Shown here: in pieces, positions 1 to 6,454 of the stretch
How the letters are laid out: each line of letters starts with the position of its first letter
Position numbering within the stretch: the first letter of the stretch is position 1
From: an uncultured Paraburkholderia sp.
GTDB lineage: Bacteria > Pseudomonadota > Gammaproteobacteria > Burkholderiales > Burkholderiaceae
Reading direction: 5' to 3'
Length of the DNA: 6,559 nucleotides
NCBI GenBank assembly: GCA_937917025.1
Contig: CALFSF010000516.1
Coordinates: forward strand, 1 to 6,559
The notes under the pieces: generated by a model
The model's input: only the letters and a program-made list of their open reading frames with translations
What the model was told of the DNA's origin: nothing
Database searches by the model: none
Position numbers and translations under genes: made by a program

Positions 1-2
1 TC

Positions 3-668
3 GCGTGCGCCGTCTATTTCGCGTACCTGTTCACGGTCCTGCCTATCGTGGACGGCGCGGATCGTTGCCAGTTGCCCTGGCGCATCGGGCTCTCGTTCGC
101 GATGGTGCATTTTTTCGATTTCATCGTTAAATCGCCGATGCAGAGAAAGCACGGTATCGCGCTGATTCTGGCGATAACGGCGCTCCTCGCTGTCGGTAAC
201 GTCAGCCACCTGTTTGCCGACAGGAAAGAATCTGAATTTCTGCTGGTCGATCACACCCCGTATGAAAAAATCGGACGGGAGCTTCGCGATATTCCCGGCG
301 TTTCCATTGCCTCGTCCGAGGCTGGAAAACTGGCTTTTTATTCACAGAAAAAATTCTTCGACACCGTCGGCCTGAACGACCTGTTCGTCGCGCGGAATAA
401 AAAGCGCGACAATTATCCTGAACTGCTATCGAATTACCTCAGAAGCGATTTTGGCATTCCGGATATATACGTGCGCCCATTTCATGCCGAAATCGACAGC
501 TACGCGTTTCTGGAAATCATCCCGGACTTCGACAGGCTGTACGAATGCAATAAGGGCGGCAATGCCGAACGACTCAATCTGGTCGTCTGTGTCTACCGGT
601 TCGGCCCTCACGTCCACGACGTCCTCGCTAGCATCCAGCGCACGGGGCTCGGCATCGAATTTCCCTGA
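3..668 (+). CDS. Partial membrane protein, probable GT-C glycosyltransferase (C-terminal part)
   Basis: The reading frame is open from the left edge, so the true start lies outside the window; the GTG at 48 is internal and has no convincing ribosome site. About 221 residues are visible. They begin with hydrophobic stretches (encoded at about 3-50, 90-130 and 156-215) and then turn into a soluble domain of about 150 residues up to the TGA at 666-668. That domain carries IASSEAG (306-326) followed by FFDTVGLND (354-380). From family knowledge, a 'G-x-hydrophobic-A-S-E-A-G ... Y-S ... D-x-x-G-L-N-D' pattern is common in the periplasmic C-terminal domain of bacterial GT-C glycosyltransferases related to PMT/ArnT-type enzymes, which use polyprenyl-phosphate sugars. 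The catalytic N-terminal loop is missing here, so activity cannot be judged. Membrane topology is seen; the glycosyltransferase call is inference. It could instead be an unassigned polytopic membrane protein. Confidence 0.7.
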   Translation, partial: ACAVYFAYLFTVLPIVDGADRCQLPWRIGLSFAMVHFFDFIVKSPMQRKHGIALILAITALLAVGNVSHLFADRKESEFLLVDHTPYEKIGRELRDIPGVSIASSEAGKLAFYSQKKFFDTVGLNDLFVARNKKRDNYPELLSNYLRSDFGIPDIYVRPFHAEIDSYAFLEIIPDFDRLYECNKGGNAERLNLVVCVYRFGPHVHDVLASIQRTGLGIEFP

Positions 669-925
669 GCGGTTCGCCAGCGCCCTTCCAGCCATCCCCG
701 GACGCTTCCCGATTCCTGCCCGCTCAGGCATCCGGGCGTCCGGCTCAATACCAGACAGCCCCGAGTGGCCCGTCTTGCCGCGAAATAAAAAATCTGAAAA
801 ACGGCCATTCCGTTCACGCGGCTGTTTCCTTCCGCACATTTGCCGTTGAAATAAATTCCTATACTCCGCTCAAGGGCCGGCACCCGAAACCACGAATTAC
901 AATACTCATTCATTTTAATAACAAA
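669..925. other. Intergenic region before the PAP2 gene
   Basis: No credible gene is seen in these 257 bases. The first part is GC-rich and holds an 8-bp inverted repeat, CCGGACGC at 698-705 and GCGTCCGG at 736-743. Small hairpin arms lie between them (TGCC 717-720 with GGCA 727-730). It could be a branched RNA structure at the end of the upstream transcript, but there is no T-tract after it. From about 780 the sequence becomes AT-rich, as expected near a promoter. Whether the upstream gene and the PAP2 gene share a transcript cannot be settled from sequence alone. Confidence 0.4.
860..865 (+). promoter_or_regulatory. Possible -10 element (TATACT) upstream of PAP2 gene
   Basis: TATACT differs from the sigma-70 -10 consensus at one base and sits in an AT-rich stretch 60 bases before the PAP2 start. 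The bases one would expect at -35 (CATTTG at 837-842, 17-base spacing) match poorly, and the TTGAAA at 846-851 is much too close. This is weak evidence. A second candidate, TTTAAT at 914-919, would place the transcript start at or next to the ATG. Confidence 0.25.
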
Positions 926-1618
926 ATGAACAATTTCGATCTTGATATTTTGCGATTTGTAAACCAGTTCGCTTTTCGATCGACGAGTTTCGACCACATG
1001 GTCGTCGCGATATCGGGACTCTATCTGACGCGGCTGGTTCTGGTTGCAATGCTGTGGTGGATCTGGTTTCGTGGCGGGCCGTCCGCGCGGCGCGATCGCG
1101 AGATTGTCATCGTGACGATCGTGGCGACTTTCAGCGCGCTCGTTTGTGGGCGGCTGCTTGCGCACTGGCTGCCATTCAGGCTGCGTCCCTACGCCAATCC
1201 CGAACTGGGAATGACGTTCCCGCAAGACGAATCAACCACGCATTTTCTGCGCTTCTGGAGTGCGTTTCCGAGCGATCACGCGATGATGTGGTGCGCGCTC
1301 GCGGCCGGCGTTTTTCTTGCGTCCCGGCGCCTCGGCGTCATCGCGCTTCTTTATTCACTCGTTTTCATCTGCCTGCCCAGAGTCTATCTGGGCCTGCATC
1401 ATCCGACGGACATCCTGGGCGGCGCGGCGCTCGGCATTGCGATCTGCCTGATCCTGAACCGCGAGACGCTCAGACAACGCATCGCCACGCCCATACTCAA
1501 CTGGTCGCTCGATCACGAAGGCCTGTTCCAGGTGGGGATTTTCGTGCTCGGTTTCGAGCTGGCGAGCCAGTTCGACGAGATCCGCACGTTGAGCGAACCG
1601 TTCCTCAAACATTTTTGA
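926..1618 (+). CDS. PAP2-family membrane lipid phosphatase
   Basis: This 230-residue protein is a complete PAP2 (type 2 phosphatidic acid phosphatase) family member, an integral inner-membrane enzyme that removes phosphate from lipid phosphates or pyrophosphates at the periplasmic face. The signature appears in order: R-P at residues 87-88 (motif 1), P-S-D-H at 115-118 (motif 2, His118 as acid/base) and R152-x5-H158-x3-D162 (motif 3, His158 as nucleophile). Hydrophobic segments lie near 23-46, 60-79, 118-133, 137-150, 163-178 and 201-213. Two positions depart from consensus: His80 stands where motif 1 usually has Lys, and Pro151 where motif 3 often has Ser. The ATG at 926 is chosen because the family-typical N-terminus (LDILRFVNQFA) begins there; no Shine-Dalgarno sequence precedes it. 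Undecaprenyl pyrophosphate or a related lipid carrier is a reasonable substrate given the glycan-type neighbours, but this is inference; phosphatidic acid or phosphatidylglycerol phosphate are alternatives. Confidence 0.93.
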   Translation: MNNFDLDILRFVNQFAFRSTSFDHMVVAISGLYLTRLVLVAMLWWIWFRGGPSARRDREIVIVTIVATFSALVCGRLLAHWLPFRLRPYANPELGMTFPQDESTTHFLRFWSAFPSDHAMMWCALAAGVFLASRRLGVIALLYSLVFICLPRVYLGLHHPTDILGGAALGIAICLILNRETLRQRIATPILNWSLDHEGLFQVGIFVLGFELASQFDEIRTLSEPFLKHF

Positions 1619-1682
1619 GCCGTCGAGCGCTGGCGCTTTGCAATGGATACGATCGATGCGCCGGCCGGTTCGAATCGCATCC

Positions 1683-1700
1683 TCGCACCGCGTGGTGCGA
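1683..1700. terminator. Hairpin between convergent genes, possible terminator
   Basis: TCGCACC (1683-1689), a four-base loop and GGTGCGA (1694-1700) form a perfect 7-bp stem in the 154-base gap between the ends of the PAP2 and acyltransferase genes. Its position suits a bidirectional terminator. Neither side has the T-run of a standard intrinsic terminator, so it may only be an RNA 3'-end structure, or chance. Confidence 0.35.
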
Positions 1701-1772
1701 ACAGAATCGTTCACCGCGTTGACGGCGCGCTACCCGCGAACATCCGGACACCGCTGCTGCCAGGAAGCCCGC

Positions 1773-2891
1773 TTAATCAGCGTCACCGTAACTGCGTTTC
1801 GATCCAGGCATTCTCGCCCACGCAAGGCTCGCCGTTGCCGCCGAATACGTGAGGAAGCGTCTGTACTGCCTTGCGAGCGCGGGCTCCAGGTAAAGCGCAA
1901 TCCCGCCCGCCAGCATCACCATCCCGATCATGACAAACGGGCGCGCGTCGATGCCATGCCCGAGCTTCGCGTCCACAAAACCGACGATGAGATATCCCAT
2001 GTTCTGATGAATCAGATAAAGCGGATAACTGGTGCTCCCGAGCGCCGCGAAAATTCGCGCGGCCCGGGGACTCGCGGTCCCTCGCAGGAAGCCAATGAAT
2101 GCCACGATTCCCACTGCGAGAATCACCCCACCCGTGAAAGCGCTCACGGGCGTGTCACCGACCAGTCTTGCGATCCGGTTGGCGTCCTCATAACAACGGA
2201 AGGCGCCGGCACACACGGAAACCAGTAGCGTGCCCACCGTCGCGACATTGATTTTCTTCGCGACCATCAACTGGTACAGCAACATGCCGATCGCGAAGAA
2301 CGACAGATACCGCTCAACGGGGTACTGGGACATCGCAGTCCCGAATACATCGCTGCCAAAGAGCTTCACCGATGCAATGCTGACCACGTCACAGGACGTC
2401 AGCAGCAATGCAATCCACAGCACGCTCCTGCGGATATTCGCGACGCACATCGTCACGAATACGACTGCGTAAAAGATGATTTCCAGCCGGAGCGACCAGT
2501 AGGACCAGTCCGCGCCGTTAGTAAAAGCGAGCGGGACGATCAGGATCGACGCAACGTAGCTAAGCGGGGTTGGCCAGCGGCCAAGAAGCAACCCGACAAC
2601 GAGCGAAAGCGTGGCGCAAACGAGCAGGCAAGGCCCGAGCCGCGCGACCCGTCCGATCAGAAAATTAACCGGACTGCGGTTGACGGCGGACGCCGTAATG
2701 ATGAAGCCGCTGATGATGAAGAATATCTCGACGGAGAACGAGAAAAAGCGGATGACAAAGCCATGGACCGGCGTCGCGTGGATCGTGCCGACCGACGGCC
2801 CGAAGTAATAGTAGTGCCACGTCATGGTCAGGAACGCCAGGATGAACCTGAGAATCTCAAGGTAATCGAACCGCTTGTGATCGGCGTTCAT
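1773..2891 (-). CDS. Acyltransferase family 3 membrane O-acyltransferase
   Basis: The 372-residue protein has the full acyltransferase-3 (OafA/NodX/ExoZ-like) pattern. These inner-membrane proteins transfer acyl groups, usually acetyl, to sugars of lipopolysaccharide, exopolysaccharide, peptidoglycan or small glycosides. Visible motifs are FDYLEILRF with Arg15 and the key histidine in TWHYYYFG (His26), the VEIFFIISGFII helix (54-65), FLIGRVARLGP with Arg81 and Arg84, WSLRLEIIFY with Glu137, and GSTSYPLYLIHQ with His295 near the last helices. About ten membrane segments are expected, and the length is usual for the family. No SGNH domain is attached. The frame stays open to an ATG at 2969 and another ATG lies at 2900, but I chose the ATG at 2889-2891: AGGA (2902-2905) lies ten bases before it, and the family motif starts just after. 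It lies 117 bases downstream of the membrane protein gene at 3009-4697 on the same strand, probably in one operon. The sugar substrate cannot be read from sequence. Confidence 0.92.
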   Translation of the reverse strand: MNADHKRFDYLEILRFILAFLTMTWHYYYFGPSVGTIHATPVHGFVIRFFSFSVEIFFIISGFIITASAVNRSPVNFLIGRVARLGPCLLVCATLSLVVGLLLGRWPTPLSYVASILIVPLAFTNGADWSYWSLRLEIIFYAVVFVTMCVANIRRSVLWIALLLTSCDVVSIASVKLFGSDVFGTAMSQYPVERYLSFFAIGMLLYQLMVAKKINVATVGTLLVSVCAGAFRCYEDANRIARLVGDTPVSAFTGGVILAVGIVAFIGFLRGTASPRAARIFAALGSTSYPLYLIHQNMGYLIVGFVDAKLGHGIDARPFVMIGMVMLAGGIALYLEPALARQYRRFLTYSAATASLAWARMPGSKRSYGDAD

Positions 2892-2916
2892 GCTGGTCAT
2901 TTCCTGTGCGGCGCCT

Positions 2917-2928
2917 CGTTGTACAACG
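2917..2928. repeat. 12-bp perfect palindrome upstream of the acyltransferase
   Basis: CGTTGTACAACG is its own reverse complement and ends 25 bases before the acyltransferase start codon, in the 117-base gap after the membrane protein gene. It could be an operator or a small structure in the operon message. No promoter hexamers are obvious beside it on the minus strand, so no function is assigned. Confidence 0.4.
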
Positions 2929-3008
2929 GATACGCCCGGCAAGATCCGCACGGTGCGCCGCAGGTGCACGACAGGACCAGGGCGCCGGCAGACGGACGTA
3001 CCGCCACT

Positions 3009-4697
3009 CTAGGAGAACGACCGGCCGGCATCTGTGCGCCGACGAACGAACGCGGACGTCGACTGCCCTGCCGGCGCCGCCGGACGGCATTCGAGGCGCT
3101 CGAACAGCGACCAGTCGCCGGCCTCGGCGCGCAGCACGACATGGCATTCGTCGTTGTCGAACATGTGTTCGGGAAGCGGCTTCACGTGATGCACGAAGAA
3201 GTACCGGTAGACGCGGCCCTGCACCGCCTTCCAGTCGAAGCGTTCCGGCGAGATCGAGAATTCAGGCCTCATCGCAGGCACATGATCGGGTTTGAACCGG
3301 ACGATCTGCGGCAGCAGATACGCGAAACTGAAATCGACGAAGCCCTGCTGTTCGGCCTCATACCATTGCGCGTAGCCGTGCAGCGTGTACGGGTTATGCA
3401 CGATCGTGCTGGCCGGATCGTAGACGAGACTCAGCGCGCGCTGCCCCGGCTCGGTCATCTGGAGCAGCGTCTCGAACGGCTCATTCGCCGCTGCAAAGCG
3501 CGCTTCACGCTCGGCAACCACACCGAAAAACAACCAGCAGATCGCGATCAATGCGATCGGCGTGATCCGCGCGACAAGACGCTTGCGGGGCGCCCGCGTG
3601 TTATCCCGGACGTTGCCCCGCTTCGCGCCTGCGTCGCGCGCTTCGGGGCTCGCGAACATCAGCGCGTAAGCCGGCAGCAGATACAGCGCGAAACGGTGAT
3701 ACACGTACTCGACATCGAGCGCGGCCGAAGGCACCAGCAGCCAGACGACGAGCATCGCCAGCATCGGCACGAAGGCAGCCGGCGTCCTCGTGTTCAGCTT
3801 CGCGCCCATGAGCCACGGCGCGGCCAGCATGAACACGCCGGCGAGCAGAAAGTACCCGTCTTTCATCTGCACCGCGAACACGTACAGCAGGAAATTGAAG
3901 CTGCGGTGCCAGCCCCACGACGTGTCCGTCCAGTCCCATACCAGGTTGGGGCCGGTGTGCGGCTCGCCGGTCCACGTCACGAGGTGGTGTTGCTTCACGT
4001 ACAGCATATAGACGAGGGCGAGCGCGCCGAGCAGCGCATACGGCACCGACGCGAGCAGGATGCGCCGCATCCCCCTGAGCGTGACGAGCACCATCGCGCC
4101 GCCCGTCGCGCAGGCGAACGCGAATACGAGCCCATGCGAGAAAAACGCCAGCACCCCCATGCCGACGACGGCTGCGCCCCGTGCGCGCGTCGGCGCATCG
4201 GCGAAGCGGCTCGCCACGACAAGAAAGAACAGGCCGACGGGCACCGCCATCAGAAACGTGAAGAAACCGAACTGGAAGGAAAAGCCAAAGAAGCCGGGCA
4301 CGCACAGCCAGTCCAGACGCGGATCGGCATTGAAGCGCCTGCGCAGGCACACGCACCCCAGCATGAACGCGTAGAACGCGAGCGTCAGCGAAAGCTTCAT
4401 CGCGACCACCACCGGCACGAAGAACGACAGCGTCACTGCAATGACGTAGCCGAGCAGATAGGGCGTGAAGTAGTTGATGTAGACGAGATTCGTCCACGGC
4501 GACGTGCCGTCGAGCAGATCGCGCAGTGTCGCCACCTGGCCCGCGTGTTGCGCCAGGTCGCCCATCGGCGGGCGCGGCGCTACCCAGAACAATGCGCCCG
4601 CGAGGACCACGGTGCCGAGGAACAGGATCTGTTCCAGACTCAACCGGGCGTGACTGGATGCAACGGCGTTGTCACGCGTGACAAAAATACTGTTCAT
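3009..4697 (-). CDS. Polytopic membrane protein with GT-C glycosyltransferase-like layout
   Basis: I do not recognise a named family. The protein has 562 residues. After a short cytoplasmic N-terminus there is a membrane helix (about 22-40), then an extracytoplasmic loop with an acidic-His motif, MGDLAQHAGQVATLRDLL, with Asp47 and His51. About ten more hydrophobic segments follow (near 78-97, 98-118, 131-163, 174-206, 213-234, 281-298, 307-325, 333-350 and 377-395). A basic loop lies at 354-376, and a soluble domain rich in aromatic residues spans about 396-540. An acidic residue in the first periplasmic loop, many helices and a C-terminal periplasmic domain are the general plan of GT-C glycosyltransferases, so a polyprenyl-phosphate-dependent sugar transferase is the best guess, by inference. 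The ATG at 4695-4697 has GGAGG (4707-4711) nine bases upstream. It is the first gene of a likely two-gene operon with the acyltransferase. The last 20 or so residues are Arg/Ser-rich and probably disordered. Confidence 0.85.
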   Translation of the reverse strand: MNSIFVTRDNAVASSHARLSLEQILFLGTVVLAGALFWVAPRPPMGDLAQHAGQVATLRDLLDGTSPWTNLVYINYFTPYLLGYVIAVTLSFFVPVVVAMKLSLTLAFYAFMLGCVCLRRRFNADPRLDWLCVPGFFGFSFQFGFFTFLMAVPVGLFFLVVASRFADAPTRARGAAVVGMGVLAFFSHGLVFAFACATGGAMVLVTLRGMRRILLASVPYALLGALALVYMLYVKQHHLVTWTGEPHTGPNLVWDWTDTSWGWHRSFNFLLYVFAVQMKDGYFLLAGVFMLAAPWLMGAKLNTRTPAAFVPMLAMLVVWLLVPSAALDVEYVYHRFALYLLPAYALMFASPEARDAGAKRGNVRDNTRAPRKRLVARITPIALIAICWLFFGVVAEREARFAAANEPFETLLQMTEPGQRALSLVYDPASTIVHNPYTLHGYAQWYEAEQQGFVDFSFAYLLPQIVRFKPDHVPAMRPEFSISPERFDWKAVQGRVYRYFFVHHVKPLPEHMFDNDECHVVLRAEAGDWSLFERLECRPAAPAGQSTSAFVRRRTDAGRSFS

Positions 4698-5130
4698 GAC
4701 ACTCCCCCTCCATTCTCGCGCACGGTTGAGCGGTCCTTCGCGGTCCCGCGACGCGCAGACGATATGTCATGAAATCGTAAGCGGCATGCAACCGCCCGTA
4801 TGTTTGCTGGCGAACAAGACGGCGCGCCCCGGCAGCGAACAGGAAGACCGCCAGCCGCCCGAAAATACACCTCCACTCACATTACAAATTACCTAAATTA
4901 ATATATCCGAATCAATACAAATATTTCATATTGCCAACAATTGCACTCACGCCGGTTTGTATTAAATGCGAATTTACTCAGGGATTACCACGAAAAAGGA
5001 TAGTTTGAATCACGCATCCGTTTAACAGCCGGCGTACACTTTCGCGAAGCCCGCTCCCACGAGGCATGCGAGACACGCCGGAGACCGCGTCGCATGTATG
5101 CGGGATACTGTGGAACAGGAGAACAACGAG
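4698..5130. promoter_or_regulatory. Divergent intergenic region with AT-rich core
   Basis: This gap separates the minus-strand operon from the plus-strand MFS gene and must hold the control signals of both unless one is read from further away. The half nearer the minus gene (4698-4870) is GC-rich with nothing convincing in it. From about 4870 to 4980 the sequence is strikingly AT-rich for this genome. It holds an 8-bp inverted repeat, AATACAAA (4914-4921) and TTTGTATT (4956-4963), with centres 42 bases apart, and a further similar ACAAAT at 4884-4889. No pair of -35/-10 hexamers with proper spacing and good matches stands out on either strand. Nearer the MFS gene, CATGCGA (5065-5071) and TCGCATG (5090-5096) form a 7-bp inverted repeat in the presumed leader. 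Confidence 0.55.
5117..5121 (+). promoter_or_regulatory. Ribosome binding site deciding the MFS start
   Basis: AGGAG lies nine bases before the ATG at 5131 and is the best Shine-Dalgarno match in the area. The in-frame ATG at 5098 has no such site and would place this AGGAG inside the coding sequence, so the shorter protein is preferred. Confidence 0.7.
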
Positions 5131-6351
5131 ATGAGCTGGACCCGGGAACAGAGAAACGTCACGATTGCCGCCTATCTGGGCTGGACACTCGATGCATTCG
5201 ATTTCTTTCTGATGGTTTTTATATTGAAAGATATCGCCGCCGAGTTCCATACGGAAATATCTTCCGTCACCTACGCCATTTTCCTGACGCTGATGGCGCG
5301 GCCCGTCGGCGCCCTCATCTTCGGACGGCTCGCTGACCGGTTCGGCCGTCGCCCCACGCTGATGGTCAACATCGCGTGTTATTCCCTGCTCGAACTGCTG
5401 TCGGGTTTCTCGCCGAATCTCGCCACCCTGCTCGTCCTGCGCACGCTCTTTGGCGTCGCGATGGGCGGCGAATGGGGCGTCGGCTCGGCGCTCACCATGG
5501 AAACCATTCCGCCACGCTCGCGCGGTTTCGTGTCCGGCCTGCTGCAGGCCGGCTATCCGAGCGGCTACCTGCTCGCCTCTCTCGTGTTCGGCCAGCTCTA
5601 TCAGTACATCGGCTGGCGCGGCATGTTCTTCGTCGGCGTGCTGCCCGCGCTGCTCGTGCTGTACGTTCGCGCGCACGTGCCTGAATCGCCCGCGTGGCAA
5701 ACGATGCAGCAGCGGCCCCGCCCCGGCCTCATCGCCACGCTGCGGCAGAACGTCAAGCTGTCGATCTATGCGATCGTGCTGATGACGGCGTTCAACTTCT
5801 TCTCGCACGGCACCCAGGATCTGTACCCGACGTTCCTGCGCGTGCAGCACAAGTTCGGTCCGGAGATCGTGCAGAACATCAGCATCGTGCTGAATGTCGG
5901 CGCGATTGTCGGTGGTCTCTTCTTCGGCGCGCTCTCTGAAAAGATCGGCCGCAAGCGGGCCATCTTCATCGCGGCGCTGATCGCCCTGCCGGCCCTGTGG
6001 CCGTGGGCATTCTCGACGGGACCGTTGATGCTCGCCGCCGGCGCGTTCCTGATGCAGATCTCGGTGCAGGGCGCGTGGGGCGTGATCCCGGTGCATCTGA
6101 ACGAGATTTCACCCGACGATATCCGCGCGACCTTCCCGGGTCTCGTCTATCAGCTCGGCAACCTGCTCGCCGCGATCAACGGCCCCATGCAGGCGAAGTT
6201 CGCGGAAGCGCACGGCAACAACTACGCGCTGCCGATGGCGCTCGTCGCGGGCATCGTTGCGGTTGTGATCGCGGTGCTGATCCTGTTTAGCCGTGAACGG
6301 CGCGGCATCGATATGACCCAGTCAGCCAAAGAGGTCGCGGCGCTCCACTGA
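5131..6351 (+). CDS. MFS transporter, Jen1/YjhB/NanT-like carboxylate/H+ symporter
   Basis: The 406-residue protein is a 12-helix major facilitator superfamily carrier of the inner membrane, close in plan and length to E. coli YjhB in the sialate/carboxylate:H+ symporter (SHS) family. Helix 1 carries Asp21 and Asp24 (GWTLDAFDFF). The loop between helices 2 and 3 has motif A, GRLADRFGRRP (65-75), and a second copy, GALSEKIGRKR, lies at 266-276. Helices 4 and 5 have LRTLFGVAMGGEWGVG (Arg104, Glu114) and GLLQAGYPSGYLLA. In helix 7, residues 222-234 read N-x-x-S-H-x-T-Q-D-x-x-x-T, exactly the signature described for Jen1-type monocarboxylate permeases and tied there to carboxylate transport. A small organic acid such as lactate, pyruvate or a related acid is therefore the likely substrate; a sugar acid is possible. 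The start at 5131 follows from the AGGAG upstream; ATG 5098 would add 11 residues. It appears to be a single-gene unit, with hairpins directly after it. Specificity is inference. Confidence 0.93.
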   Translation: MSWTREQRNVTIAAYLGWTLDAFDFFLMVFILKDIAAEFHTEISSVTYAIFLTLMARPVGALIFGRLADRFGRRPTLMVNIACYSLLELLSGFSPNLATLLVLRTLFGVAMGGEWGVGSALTMETIPPRSRGFVSGLLQAGYPSGYLLASLVFGQLYQYIGWRGMFFVGVLPALLVLYVRAHVPESPAWQTMQQRPRPGLIATLRQNVKLSIYAIVLMTAFNFFSHGTQDLYPTFLRVQHKFGPEIVQNISIVLNVGAIVGGLFFGALSEKIGRKRAIFIAALIALPALWPWAFSTGPLMLAAGAFLMQISVQGAWGVIPVHLNEISPDDIRATFPGLVYQLGNLLAAINGPMQAKFAEAHGNNYALPMALVAGIVAVVIAVLILFSRERRGIDMTQSAKEVAALH

Positions 6352-6360
6352 GCGCTCTCC

Positions 6361-6387
6361 TTGACGCCGGCCCGGTGCCGGCGTCAA
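6361..6387 (+). terminator. Strong hairpin just after the MFS gene
   Basis: TTGACGCCGGC (6361-6371), a five-base loop and GCCGGCGTCAA (6377-6387) form a perfect 11-bp stem starting nine bases after the stop codon. No T-tract follows, only AACCCGC, so it is not a standard intrinsic terminator on its own. It may protect the 3' end of the message or act with the second hairpin downstream. Confidence 0.5.
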
Positions 6388-6415
6388 AACCCGCACTGCT
6401 TTCGCCCGTTATACG

Positions 6416-6454
6416 AGGCCGTTCCGATTTTTCCCGGAACGGCCTTGTCTATTT
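6416..6454 (+). terminator. Intrinsic terminator of the MFS gene
   Basis: AGGCCGTTCCG (6416-6426) pairs perfectly with CGGAACGGCCT (6435-6445) around an eight-base T-rich loop. The 11-bp GC-rich stem is followed by TGTCTATTT, a moderately T-rich tail, in the plus direction. On the minus strand no T-run follows the stem. It lies 65 bases after the MFS stop codon, so it fits as the main transcription stop of that gene. Confidence 0.72.

Noticed and set aside
1669..1678. GGTTCGAATC, resembling a tRNA T-loop or an integration site
   Set aside because: The flanking bases do not form a T-stem, and no acceptor, D or anticodon arms are present around it.
1638..2228. A 196-codon plus-strand frame
   Set aside because: It is mostly antisense to the acyltransferase gene, with low-complexity Arg/His-rich translation and no family match.
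2892..2969. Longer acyltransferase N-terminus from ATG 2969 (26 extra residues) or ATG 2900
   Set aside because: The extra residues match nothing in the family, and the Shine-Dalgarno AGGA sits at the right distance for ATG 2891 but directly against ATG 2900.
2763..4772. A 669-codon open frame on the plus strand
   Set aside because: It is antisense to the 562-residue membrane protein and the start of the acyltransferase. Its product is dominated by Arg, His, Glu and Gln with no domain, as expected from the reverse of GC-rich membrane-protein codons.
4694..4876. A 60-codon minus-strand frame (GTG start) whose stop overlaps the membrane protein start as ATGA
   Set aside because: The overlap looks like translational coupling, but there is no ribosome site before the GTG and the peptide is Arg/Cys-rich without any recognisable feature. 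It is probably chance.
4920..4946. Possible sigma-54 promoter (TGGCA, TTGCA pieces)
   Set aside because: The GG and GC elements do not fall at the required -24/-12 spacing on either strand.
4978..6096. A 372-codon open frame on the minus strand
   Set aside because: It lies antisense to the MFS gene and has the same Arg/His/Glu/Gln-rich, domain-free composition. The plus-strand frame has a clear family match.
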